Part shown: in pieces, positions 22,919-33,960 of the stretch
Position numbering within the stretch: the first letter of the stretch is position 1
Layout: every line of letters begins with the position of its first letter
Assembly (NCBI GenBank): GCA_905221605.1
Contig: CAJNDS010002129.1
Coordinates: 364,501 to 428,500, forward strand
From: Symbiodinium natans
Lineage: Eukaryota > Sar > Dinophyceae > Suessiales > Symbiodiniaceae
Direction of reading: 5' to 3'
Length of the DNA stretch: 64,000 nt
Notes under the pieces: generated by a model
What the model saw: the letters and a program-made list of their open reading frames with translations, nothing else
Database searches by the model: none
What the model was told of the DNA's origin: nothing
Position numbers and translations under genes: made by a program

Positions 22919-25900
22919 GCGTGCCTCACCTTGACCCGGCTCTGAATTTTCAGGAGACGTATTTTGAGGACATCCAGTACATCTGGAGCGCCGAGAAGAA
23001 GGCAAAGCAACATCTGGAAGAATGGATTCAGGCCGGGTGCATGCATGTTCAGAAGCATGGCAGGCCTGTGTGGAAGCAAGATTGTGCATTGACTAGGCAG
23101 ACCATTGCTTTGGGCTCATTTAAGTGGTGCCAGCAAAACAAAATCTCTTGCAGGTGAAGAAGCTCACATCTCGTTTGGAAGGCCACCGTTTCAGTGCGAA
23201 TGTGCGAACAGTGGCCCCATCTCTCGTAGTTTCTCGTAATGATTGTATGATTGAAAGTCGGTTTCCCCTCCGAGACCTACAGCCGGGCGAGTGGTTCAAC
23301 ACGAAGTGGAAAGAATGGCAGAAGGCCAGCAGCTGAGTTTAGCCGTTCTAGCCATGCCTAGCCCAGAAGCGGAGCTGATTTGCGTTGCGTGGTATCATAC
23401 CAGGGATTGTCAAAAAGGGCGGTGAAGGAGTCAAAGGCTGACGCGGCCATCATCGTGTTTCGAACCCATTTTGTCATCTTCGCCATGAGATTGGGCCGGA
23501 ATCGCACACGAAATCCGAGTGTGGCGCCAGACTAGTGATAGCCTCGCGCTGGCAAAGTATACAGGCCATGTGTCGAACAAGAAGAGTTCGGGTCATGACG
23601 CGATAGTGACCTCTTGTGCCCGATTCAGAAGATTCTCCTTGGCCATGAGATGGATCCCCATGCGGTCCTCTTTAAAGGCAGGGCATTGGCCACGTCCAGG
23701 CTTACTTATAGGTGTACTATATAGTGGACCGATTCGGGGGCCACCATGGATGAAATCCTCAGCGAAGGAAAGACTAGCAAGTCCTACAACTTTCGAAGAC
23801 TCTTGCGTTTCTTCCCTGTAGAAACATAGAGGGAGAAGTGCGTGTTAGTGGCTTGTCCGGAGGCTTCATGACATTTCAAGCCTTGCTCGTGCAACACATC
23901 CGTTTTCTCCATGCCTGATTTGCTCGCAAATCCCGAGACTGAAAAAGTGCCCAAGGCTGCTAGGCCGTTGTCTTGCAATTTGGCCAGGTGGTGCAGTCCT
24001 ACCAAACCAAGCACAATGCCCACAAAGCGGCTGAGGCGAAGAAGTTGAGCTCTATGAGTCCTTCCCAAGCGTGTTAGGACACTGGTTCTGTTGTGTGACT
24101 CCTGCCTGCCGTCTGGTTCAATGGGAAGCTGTAGGAATGTCGAAGAGTCCAGGACTTGAATGCCCCTGCATGTAGCCTAAGCCTCTGCTGCAAGCAGGCA
24201 AAGAAGAACGCGCAGCTGGCTGCCAAGGAGCAGGTGGCACAAGAGGGACGGTTTCTTGCGCAGGGGCACATGACATGCACCTGCACTCCCCGAACCTCCC
24301 CGAACTTCCCCGAAATCACCCCCCCACCCCCCACCTCCTTTTTGAACCTTCGGCCCTTGGGAGCCAGGCCGAGAAGGATGGGACGGAACTGCCATTGGAG
24401 GCGTCGAGGGTTGAGGGTGGACGGCAGCCCTTGAGATGGTCGCAGCCGAGATTCACATGTACGGGCCGCGGCTAGCCTGTCTCGGGACAAAGCCCGCGAC
24501 TGGCCAGGTGCTGGCCGCCCTCGATGATAGCAACAAGGTGGGGTCGAGGGAAAGGTCTCAGTCATCATGCATCATCTTGCATCATCGTGCATCCTCGTGC
24601 GTGTTTGCAGAGACGGGTATTCAAAGCCTTGAAGCGCAGCCCTGCAGCCACTCATCCGCTTGAGCTGTGCAGGTGGACTTCGAGAGTCTGGACGTGTTCG
24701 GTGTGGAGGATGTGATGGATGTTGGGGGTGGGGAGCCAGGACCTCAAGGCGGTCTGTGTCTGGTTAAACATACACATCATCAGCATGGAAACCCAGTCCG
24801 TGCTTCTCAAGCAGTGTCAGCGGGTTTGAGCACGCCGTCCACAGCAAAGACCGAGGCCTCTTTTCGCCGCCTTCACCTTCGAGGACTGGACTCTCATGAG
24901 CCCTTGCCTTAGTCCGCTTCGCTAAACTTTAAGCCTTCTCCTGGATGCTGAGTGATTTTCTTGCACCTCTCTGGTCCAGTCTTGATTCGTTCTTGATTGA
25001 TTGCTTTGTTTCAGCTCTCAATCAGAAATGCCGGCTTGCTCCCCAGGCTTGCGCTACGAGCTTCACTTGCCTGCGGCTTAGGCTTCTTTTCCAGTGAAAC
25101 TGTCCATCTTGTTAGGCCTCCTGTGCAGGGGGGGGGGATTCCAGATGGCTCTGAGGATGGCCCATGCCTTCCGCCGTGACTCTCATGATCCTGGCCGTGT
25201 GCCCGCCTCGGGGATTCTCGTTTTTGTGCTTTGGAAAGTTCAGGGCATTTCAGGGCTCAGTAGGTTTGGAAGTTTCGGCTTTGTGCACGTTGGCCTTCAT
25301 CGATCCGTTCTCGACACCGGCCTGTTGTGTCCCTTTTGGGTCTGTCTGTGGAGGCATGCCGGTCACGTACGCGCATCGCTCCGAATAGAACCAACCGGCG
25401 TGGAATCCGCAGTCACTTTCGCCGTCCAGCCTTCGTCGCCCTGCGGGGGCTGCAGAATATTTTTCTACGTGCCAAAATGATCCGGTGTTTTTCGGCGAGC
25501 TTCGCGCCTGTAGCGGATCTTGGCGAGACAGCAAAGAAATGCTGTGCTCGCTGGTCAGCGCTCCATGGCGCTGCGCACGTTGCGACATGTTGGCTTCTAC
25601 ACAGTGAGGCTGCCCGTACACGACTACACTTTGCTAGAATACTGAGCATGTGCTCATGCGACTGCAGCAAACAGTTATTGTGTTTGTCAAAGGCTAGCCG
25701 GTCATGAAGGCCATGCACGCAGCGTCCTGAGGTTGCCGTGCCTGTCGAGCATCTCGCTTTCTACTACCAGAAGTACTACAAAAAGGCTGCGGCATCTTGA
25801 TCATGCGAACTTCTCCAAGTGGGGTGGAGAGAGCAGGCTCAGGTGTGAAGTATATAGATGTTTTTGGAGAGCACTGCTGGGCGGCCTGCCTAGGGTCAGC

Positions 25901-28900
25901 ATAGACCGCTTGAAAGCAGGCTCTCAACATCAAGTTCTTCGGAGTGGATAGTTGCGAGGAGCTGCAACGAGACGTTCAAGTCCATACAAGCAACTGGTGC
26001 ATCGGATATCAGCGGCACTGGACATGTTTGAAAGTGCACGTTGCTTCGGCACGTTTGCAGTTTCACTGGCCCAAGCGTGTGACAGAGTCCCGCGCACGCC
26101 TAGAACGAGCATGATTCCGATCCCTGCCCCTCGGAGCGAGAGTACCTTGGTAAAAAGACAGGACGATGTCAGCCTTTGTCACATGTGCAGTAACGATTTC
26201 AAGTTCCTGCGCGCAAAACTTCTTGTTTTGTGTTTGACAACAAATGTTTGAGTTGCTTGCGCATCATGTCCCACGGAGGGCCGATGCCGAGCCTCCTCGA
26301 GACACTGCAACCGAGGCGATTGTACCAACCAAAGCGTCGACAGCATGGACTCGATCATCATGTTGCCAAGACAGTTGCCGGAGGTGCTGGGCAGACAGCG
26401 GCTCGTCTGCTTTATGCGGTCTTGTCTGCTTGGTCTTTATCTGCTCGAATCTGTTCGACCGGCTTCCAGCAATTGGCCTGGCCTGGTGTACTTGCAAGGG
26501 CGTGGGTGAAGAAGGTGCGCTAAGGCTTAAACGCCGAGAGCACGCGCAGAGACTGCCAAATTCATCATCCAAGGCTGACCCCAGAGTCTATGCAATCAAG
26601 CGCCGCCTGGTTCAACTTGTTCTGGGGTTGGCGACAAGGTCCAAGAGTGGTTGCAACGTTAAAGAAATAGCAGCACGACAACAAACACAAATTTATTACC
26701 TTCTACGCAAAGACAAATTGAACGTAGCTTCAGTTCATTGGGTAGATGGGTCGGAATGCGCCAGCCTGTTTGATGAGTTCTCTTTCCGTTGCTCTGTTCA
26801 GGATAATGTGGCAACTGCCGAGAAACTGCTCCAGCAAGCAGAGCGCACGATCCTGAGCGAGTGCGTCGCTCGCCGTCACGTGAAGGCCTCCAGTTTTCCA
26901 TAGCCTGTCGAGCTGCAAAGACTAATGGTAGTCTCTCCCACGAAAGCCAGCGAGTTTCTTACCAACCGTAAGGTTGAACAACAGGGGTGTGGGGAAAGGG
27001 CCCAGCTGGGGTGCGTGCAAGTTGGGGCTAGACCCCACCGGGATTCGGTGGCCAAGCCCTACGTTTTAGAGGTCCTTGACCGGTACCTCGTCGGCCTGAA
27101 AATTGATGCTTAGCCTTCGGGGTGGTTGCAAGGCACTCCAAGCATTGTTTGGGGAGACTCTGGGGTTTCTTGCTCTGCGGTGGGATACGGGTGATGGGCG
27201 AGGAGTAGACCAGCCGCACACTGGGAGTCAAGGGCAGGTCTCACACTTGCCTGTTCGGTCAATGCTGTTATCCCGGGTGGGAACTTGAGCAACTGCACTA
27301 GCTTTCGTTCTTGCCGCCCCCCCCACAAGTTAGGTCTCGAATCAGGTCTTTGTCCTTTTCTGTGCAAGTTGTGTAGGCCCCAAGCCCGCAGCCCCTCAAG
27401 CTGCCAGGCCTGGATGGCACAATCCACCTGCATGCAGGAGGCCCCCAAAGATGGTCAGGGAGACATGGGCGGTTGTCTGCAGTAGAGAGCAGCAAAAACA
27501 TGGCAGCGGTGAAGTCTCGGAGGCAGCTTTTGTTGGCCACGAGCTCCATGATACTAGAAGTCAAGAGTAGATCTTCCAACTCAGGTGAGAGACTCGATCG
27601 ATGCACGCTGCCTCGACAAAGTTGCAGATCACGTGACGGTGCCGATACCGGGCCATGAGCAACGCAGCTGCCCCGACTGCTTCACCAGCCGTCTGTCTTC
27701 TGGACTCCTCCTGTTGGCTGGCATCTCACCGAAGCCTGGCCGCTGTCAGACGCTGCTCCTGTGGCTTGGCTGGGATTCCTGTGGGCTGCTTAGCAGGCCT
27801 GTTCCTTTATGATCTCAAAAAGGCATAAGTGCCGTGCGGTAGGCTGCATAAGAGTGGCATGAGTCAGTGTTGCGCTCGTCCTTCCACACATCATGGAACT
27901 TGTCAGCTTCTCAGGGGATTCCCCACAGCCCAGAAGGCCTCCAATCTCTCCCTTCCAAGGCTTCTGCCAGTGTTTTTAGGGGCCTCAGGCCAGTTACGAG
28001 GGGTTCGCACACGAGACTGGCCAGGATTGCGGTGCTTTGCCTCGCTTCGATCCGAGCTGCGAGCTGCTGGGCCAAGATGCTCTCCCATGAAAGGTATGGT
28101 TTCAGTAGCTTGGAGTGCACAGTCAGGGCTTTCCAGTCCACCTGTGCACTTCCCCTGATCGCGCAAGCGCACCGCCGCGGCCTCGCGGAGCTCGTGACAA
28201 AGCAGATCCGCAGCGCAGATGGCGATGACTTCATGGAGCCGTGGATGGAGAGCCAGAAGTCGAGTTTCGCCGTGATCCTGGCTTACCTGCTTCTGCACTT
28301 CCTCCACGCTGCCGCCTCTTACAGGCTTTCAGCCCATTGCGATCCTAGTGGTGGTCTGTTTTCCATGTGTGTGGAGTGTGCCGGAGGTCTTTTCACCGCC
28401 GGGTTAGCGCATTGCACAGTGCACCTCAACAGTTGCCTCATGCACTATGTGGACTTCTTTGCAAGGGTTTGCGGGAACTCTACGAACGGAATCGGCAAGG
28501 CAGAAAGAACATGGACATGTGTGGCTGAGCCTGGGCAGCATAATGCAGCATAGAGCCGGCGGTCAGGACCGTGGCGGCGTTTCTTTTTGAACTTTGCACT
28601 AGCCCAAGCATGTACATTCACAGGCGCGTGTAAATCTCCAAGGCCTTCGCGAGCACCATTTCCAGGCTGACTGGTGCAGTGTACATATTTATCATGGCCT
28701 TTGCGGTTCTTGAAGCCGTTCCTGCACTCGGGCAGCTTCTGCTTGACGCAGAAGGCCTGACGCTGGGATGCGGGTTTCACTGGGTGGTCCCTTCTCTTTC
28801 CTCAGCCGCGACGAACCTTGCACTCGCCCTCTATGTTTGGCACTCTGCGGTCAAGGTTACACAGCAGTGTGAATGCGCTGCTTCCTTTGCCAACCACGTG

Positions 28901-31900
28901 CTGTCTCTGACATCGTCCCTGCCAATGGCAGAGCGGCAAGGGCTTGTTCTACACCTTCAGCTCAGTGATGCTGGTATACGGGTAAGTGGCATGAAGATCA
29001 CTGGTGCGGTGATGTTGAAGCTGCTGTCAGTGCTCACAACGGTGGTGCCTTGGTCTTCTTGACGGGATGGTACTTGCAGTTGTGGAAAGTTCGAGACACA
29101 TTTGAGCCCTTGACGCCGAGCCCCCAAACCCGAACGCGGACGTTTGCCCGAGGCCTTGGCCGTTGTGATGCAGCTCATGTCCTGGAGCCAGCCGCGGCAG
29201 GAACGATTGAATCCTGTCAGGATTCACTGTCAAGTTTGCGATTTTAGCAGAAAGGCTCTTGTGTGTCTTCTAAGTCAACCATGCTCCTTGTCTCCTCGCC
29301 CAGTGTCCGAACCAGTCTCCTGGCCTGTTTCCCGGAGTTCAGAGAATCCTGCAGAGAATACATCCTTTTTTTTGTTGGGCAGGGGAGGGGGCAGGTCGCC
29401 CGAGTCCTCCCTGAGCTGTGCACCCGGCGCCCTAAAGAACAGAAACCTAGAAAAATCATTTTGACCAACGTTGCGCAGCTGTCGAGGGTTTGGTTGCAGC
29501 CATCACAACAGAGGTAGCTTTGCGGTTTGCATGTTGCAGTGGGCGCAGGTTAGTGCAGGAGGTGTGTGCGACACCGAAGCGGAGTTCTTCTTGCCATGCA
29601 GCCAAGGCACATTCTGTTGAAACAAACCCTTGGCGCCGTGATCTCGGGCTTCTAGCAGCAGATCGCTCACGCTTTTCATTCCAAAAGAATACGGTCTACT
29701 GCATGTGGTGCTCTTCAAGATCTTTCGTGATTGCCCGGTGATCGACCTTTTACGCTGATTTGCGCGATTGCCAGCGATTTCAAGCCGTCACATGCGTCAC
29801 TTTGGACTCTGCTTTATTAAGAATGTTCTCAGTGACTCGTTGTTGCAAGCGGATGCCACCAACTTGCGTAGTGGTTACCATATGTGTCTCATGGTTCCAG
29901 CTGCTTACGGCATGTATGGGTTGCTGTTAGCTGAGTGGCCATTGATACGTCTTGCTCGAACATTCGTGTAGTCTCACATCTTTATTGAACAATTTTTTGT
30001 GGGTGGCCCTCGCAGTTGCCCAGTGATTTTCAAGCTGTCCCTCTGGCGGTGTTCAAGGGTGCATCCTGCAAGCCAAGAGAGCAGCGCGGCATCCTGCGCC
30101 CCAGCTGAGAGCCTGTTGCCCTGACCGCTGCCCTACAGCGTCGGCTACGTAGGTGCGGCCGAGACATTTCAAGCAGCCATCTGCGCCACTTTATAAATCC
30201 GCCTGCTCACGAATGAGATTGCTTTCCGCGTTCTCAGTTCTCAGCTTAAAATTGGTGCATTGGTGTAGTGGGTGTAGTGGTCGCTGTATCATGATTTCCG
30301 CTTCTTGCGGGCATGCAAGGCTGGCTGTTGGCTGCGTGACCACTGATATGGGATCGCTCAAGAAAGCGTCTGCATAATGCATCCGTTGAAGTGGTCTGTT
30401 GCTCTCGACATTCTGGGACTCCACAGTAAAAAGGGCAGCTGGTGCGGTGCAGCATCTTTGGAAGATGACCCAGAGAAGCCTGGTCGTTCAGTCCCCGAAA
30501 CCCACCCCTAAGTTCGAGCAAGAAGTGAGGAGCTGGTGGGCCTTGTCGCCGACACCGTGCTCATCATGGGCAAGAGCAAGGCATGGGCTTAGTCTCAATG
30601 TGTATGGGAGTTTATTGTTTATTGTTTATTGTTTATTGTTTCAGCTTTAGGGTTGCTGTCCATTACAAGACCCCCCCTACCCTCCCCTCCCTCCGCCCCT
30701 GCTCATGTCAATTGGCCATGCCAAAGAGACTGAACTGACGTACAGCTGTCAGAGTGCCGGCCGCAAAACGTCCAAGTCGAGGTCAGGCGATTCTCTTTCC
30801 TGGAGACTACATGTACGTGTGAGAACTGTCGCATGCAAGCTCCGAGATGGTGTGGATTGAGGCTGAAGGCAGCCATCACTCCGTGAAAGGGGCCCTGCGA
30901 CCCTCAGAAGCTATCGCTCAGCTCACGAGTTGGAGGGTCCCCTAAACCCTAAACCCTCAACCCTAAACCCTAAAGCCTAAAAGCCCTTCAGGTGTTAGAG
31001 CCGCAGCTGCCAGACGACCTCGAGTCGACGAACCTCTTCGTCATGCTGACGGAGGTGCGAGAAGCCGAAGCATGCAGAAGCCGGACCCTGATTTTAAGAA
31101 TTTCAACTAGACCTCTTCTTAATCGTATTCGCATTAATGCTACCACTAGTGTTTTTTCATCATTAATATTACCCTCAACCTCACCCTTCCATTGACTCTT
31201 GGATACCTTGGCCAAGGTAAGTCTTGTTCTGAAAGCACCTTGAAGAATTACAGTAAGAGCCTGGTCCAAATCTTGGAAGGGATACCCTCAGCTTGCCCCC
31301 AGCCTTGCCTAAAGGAGGGACCCCTGTAAGGGTCCGGGTTTAGGGTTTAGGGTTTAGGGTTTAGGGTAGTTTAGGGGTAGCCAGGAGAGCCGAAGGGATC
31401 GGAACCGGCGTATTGACATGGGCGACGACTCTGCGAAGCTGAAGATCGTGACTGCCGGACAGGTGGAGGGTTTTTCAAGCCAGGGTTTAGCCCCCCTTGG
31501 TTGGATCTCTTCACTCCTTCAGTCTCTTTGCTGGAAGGGTCGAAACCGGCAGCACTGCATACCTTACACTTTTACGCTTCAGACGTTTGGTGATGAATGC
31601 AGACTAAGACGTAGGACGGCTTCAGAGTAGACGTTCCAAGAGTCTTGGTTCTCATATTGGGTCTTGGATGTTCGTGATCGTCGGCCCAGACAAGGGCCCG
31701 ACAGGCAGGTTGCACAAGTTGCATGGCGACCTCCCATCGTGTTCGGGGGACTCTGGCCCGACCATGGCAGGCCACGGCAACACCGCAGCCAAAGTTTTTC
31801 GTGCGAGCCTTAGCCGATTGTGTTGTCAGCCCTCGCTTCTGCAGAGCCACCTGGCCAGCCCACTTCCAGTGAGGCTCAGGCCCAGCAGATCAGACCACAA

Positions 31901-33599
31901 TGGCCGCAGCAACAGGCCCCATATCAGGCCAGGACAGTCCAGGACTTTGGTGGTGGCGCGGGGAAACTGTTGGTTTTGGCTTGGGCAGTGATCCTTTGAG
32001 GTGTCAGCACAAAGGCCTGTGCAGTGTCCAAGTTCTTGATGAGCTACGCAGGTTTCTTGACTTCAGAGTCTTGTTATTCAATCCTACAGCCAAGAGTTCA
32101 AGGGGCAGGACCTGTGACCCAAGAAAGCTGGAAAGATGTGGTGTCTGCAGACCCAAGACTTGAGAAAATGCGCTCACGACGAAGTCCTGAGGAGACGCTT
32201 GATGACACCAATCTGCAGCCTAAGTCCTAAACCACGAAACCACGGCCAGACGCGGCCGATGTCGCCTTTTGGCGGGCAGCAGCGGCCGCCGTATCAGCAC
32301 TGGGAGGTCCATTCCTGTTTCTTTCGAAGCTAAGGTGGACGGTAAACTTGTCCATATCCTTTGCAGTGTATTTTGTGCCCGATCTAGCCAAGTTTTTCTA
32401 CGCCCGACATGGGACAACTAAGTGCCTCGTTGTACGTCGTCTCGCAAAGACGCGGTGCCAATAGCCAGGTGGGGTAGGTGAAAAGTACCACGTGCTGGTC
32501 TCAATTTTAAAATGCGTAGAAGTTCATGCATGTAGTTCTGAAGGTATGTAATGAATGCAGTGTATGCATTGTATGGAACGTATGTAGTATCTGTAATGTA
32601 TGCCACGTATGTCATGTATGTAATGTATGTACTGTATGTAATGTATGTAATCTATGTACTGAATGTAATGTATGTAATGTATGAAATGTATGAAATGTAT
32701 GAAATGTATGCAAAGTATGTAAAGTATGTACTGTATGTAATGTCTGTATTGTATGTAATGTATGTAATGTATGTAATGAATGTAGTGTATGTAATGTATG
32801 TAATGTATGTAATGTCTGTAATGTCTGTAATGTCTGTAATGTATGTAATGTATGTAATGTATGTAATGTATGTAATGTATGTAATGTATGTAATGTATGT
32901 AATGTATGTAATGTATGTAATGTATGTAATGTCTGTAATGTCTGTAATGTCTGTAATGTATGTAATGTATGTAATGTATGTAATGTATGTAATGTATGTA
33001 ATAGATGTAATGAGTGCAATGTATGAAATGTATGTAACGTAGGTAAAGTATGTACTGTATGTAATGTCCATAACGTATGTCGTGTTAGCAATGTATGTAA
33101 TGTATGTAACGTAGGTAAAGTATGTACTGTATGTAACGTACATAATGTATGTCGTGTTAGCAATGTATGTAATGCATGTAATGTATGTAATGTATGTAAT
33201 GTATGTAATGTATGTAATGTATGTAATGTATGTAATGTATGTAATGTATGTAATGTATGTAATGTATGTAATGTACGTAATGTATGTACTGTATGTAATG
33301 TATGTAATTTATGCAGTGTATGTGTGTCTCTCTGTGAGTGTGCGCATGCATGTGAATGTATGTACGTATGTGCAGGAATGTGTATGTATGTGCATTCGGG
33401 AGTATTCCCATGTATGCATGTAAATGGGTGTGTGCGTGTTTTTTCTTTGGTCTAGGCGTTTCATGCTGCGGAGCATCCGCGCTTCAGAGCTTGGCCGGAA
33501 GGGATTGAAGAGAATGGATGCCCCTCCCGCCAGGGCGATGGCTACAAGGGCGATGGCTACAAGGGCGGCGGATACAAGGGTGGCTGGCGGAACTGGTGA
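22919..33599 (+). CDS. Conserved protein of unknown function (FEDW / HLAFYYQKYYKK / GYKGG family), intact copy
   Basis: Exons that join in phase: 22919-23031 (ETYFEDIQYIWSAEKKAKQH), 23154-23181 (KKLTSRLE), 23275-23324 (LQPGEWFNTKWKEWQK), 23988 to about 24036 (VVQSYQTKHNAHKAAE), 24194-24232 (KKNAQLAAKEQ), 24508-24537, 24611-24640, 24673-24738 (DVFGVEDVMDVGGGE), 24856-24899 with 25047-25069 (FEDWTLMSLRYELHL), 25155-25198 (AHAFRRDSHDPGR), 25732-25785 (HLAFYYQKYYKK), 25920-25958 (NIKFFGVDSCE), 30530-30580 (ELVGLVADTVLIMGKSK), 30992-31054 (DDLESTNLFVMLTE), 31384-31443 (RRIDMGDDSAKLK), Gln-rich 31872-31960 and 32229-32320, and 33534-33599 (GYKGGGYKGG, then RNW and stop). The style matches a family I recall from dinoflagellates, with no known function. 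The helical middle is followed by a Gln/Gly/Tyr-rich tail suggestive of RNA-associated proteins (inference). The 4.6-kb intron 25959-30529 holds another gene. Confidence 0.55.
26340..27490 (+). other. Possible upstream exons of the nested membrane-protein gene, copy 1
   Basis: Frames shared by the three units: 26344-26440 (DSIIMLPRQLPEVLGRQRL, followed by a hydrophobic stretch), 26575-26640 (YAIKRRLVQLVLGLATRS) and 26765-26900 (a Glu/Ala helix, AEKLLQQAERTILSECVAR). Counterparts are at about 36650, 36862 and 37110 in copy 2, and 46450 and 46710 in copy 3. Exon limits and linkage to the downstream frames are unproven. Confidence 0.3.
28018..29062 (+). CDS. Nested multi-pass membrane protein, copy 1 (C-terminal exons)
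   Basis: Lies in the 4.6-kb intron of the FEDW gene, same strand. The first frame ends at 28553 and carries a hydrophobic helix (FAVILAYLLLHFLHAAAS) and a second, weaker one before HYVDFFARVCGN. The second frame runs to 29062 with a helix at VYIFIMAFAVLEAVPALG, one near WVVPSLSSAATNLALALYVW, and a last one, MLKLLSVLTTVV, four residues before the stop. A TAA at 28631 interrupts the second frame; it is harmless only if the exon starts at the TTTCCAG acceptor near 28665. Helix order and the short tail after the last helix resemble gustatory-receptor-like 7TM proteins (GRL/DUF3537 superfamily), a weak resemblance. Protein-like frames upstream may be its 5' exons. Confidence 0.45.
29240..29420. 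repeat. Dispersed GAGAATCCTGCAGAGA repeat, short member
   Basis: AGTGTCCGAACCAGTCTCC...GAGTTCAGAGAATCCTGCAGAGAA. Longer members occur at the same place in copies 2 (42050-42310) and 3 (48975-49265), and another pair at 33765-33960 and 53560-53680. Confidence 0.6.
30938..30985. repeat. Telomere-like CCCTAAA run
   Basis: Lies just upstream of the acceptor of the 30992 exon. The copy-3 equivalent is 50848-50910, there expanded with CCCTCTAAA variants. Confidence 0.95.
31336..31375. repeat. Telomere-like TTTAGGG run
   Basis: Five TTTAGGG units in the intron before the 31384 exon, in opposite orientation to the run at 30938-30985. Confidence 0.95.
32535..33322. repeat. (ATGTATGTA)n 9-bp array, copy 1
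   Basis: About 85 units with sporadic changes. Because the unit is 9 bp, all six frames stay open and give false proteins such as repeated Met-Tyr-Val. It lies in the last intron of the FEDW gene. Confidence 0.98.
33323..33533. other. Intron tail before the terminal exon
   Basis: TGTGTG/CATGCATG-rich DNA leading to the CGCCAG acceptor at 33533. Confidence 0.5.
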
Positions 33600-33764
33600 G
33601 TGCTTGGCGCTTCGAGCAGTATTCGCGGCGATCTGGAGGCAAAAAGAAAGCACAAACGCAGGGGAATACGGGTAGTAGGACTGCGGGACGTTGACGCATG
33701 TGTGTGTTCTTCTGCCAAATTTCGGGTTGTTCTTCATTCTCGGCGTGGGGTTGTTAGGTTCTAA

Positions 33765-33960
33765 ATCAACCGTGCTCCGCCGGGTGTCCCGCCCGGTCTC
33801 CTTGCCTGGTCCTTGGAGTGCCGACCGGCAGAGAATCCAGAGAGTCCCATCCAGTATCCCTAAAGTTCCCACTCGCAGAGAAGCCCGCCGAGCTGAGCCC
33901 CCAAGAAGCCAGTAGAGACCGAGCTTGCCTGGCACGCTGACCCCGATCCAGCAGAGTATG
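33765..33960. repeat. Dispersed GAGAGTCCC/GGAGTGCC repeat
   Basis: Loosely repeated GGAGTGCCGACCGGCAGAGA, GAGAGTCCCATCCAG and GCAGAGAAGCCCGCCGAG. It is the reverse-complement class of the 5.8-kb array, lies just after the FEDW gene's stop codon, and is repeated at 53560-53680 in copy 3. Confidence 0.65.

Noticed and set aside
30255-30330. GCATTGGTGTAGTGG, resembling a tRNA A box (also 43477 and 50262)
   Set aside because: No B box at the right distance and no cloverleaf could be drawn; GGGTTCAAACCC at 43088 is unconnected. At most a tRNA-derived relic.
32535-33420. Long open frames of repeated Met-Tyr-Val, Ile-Thr-Tyr and His-Thr-Leu on both strands (also 52294-53277)
   Set aside because: Produced by a 9-bp tandem repeat, which keeps every frame open; not genes.
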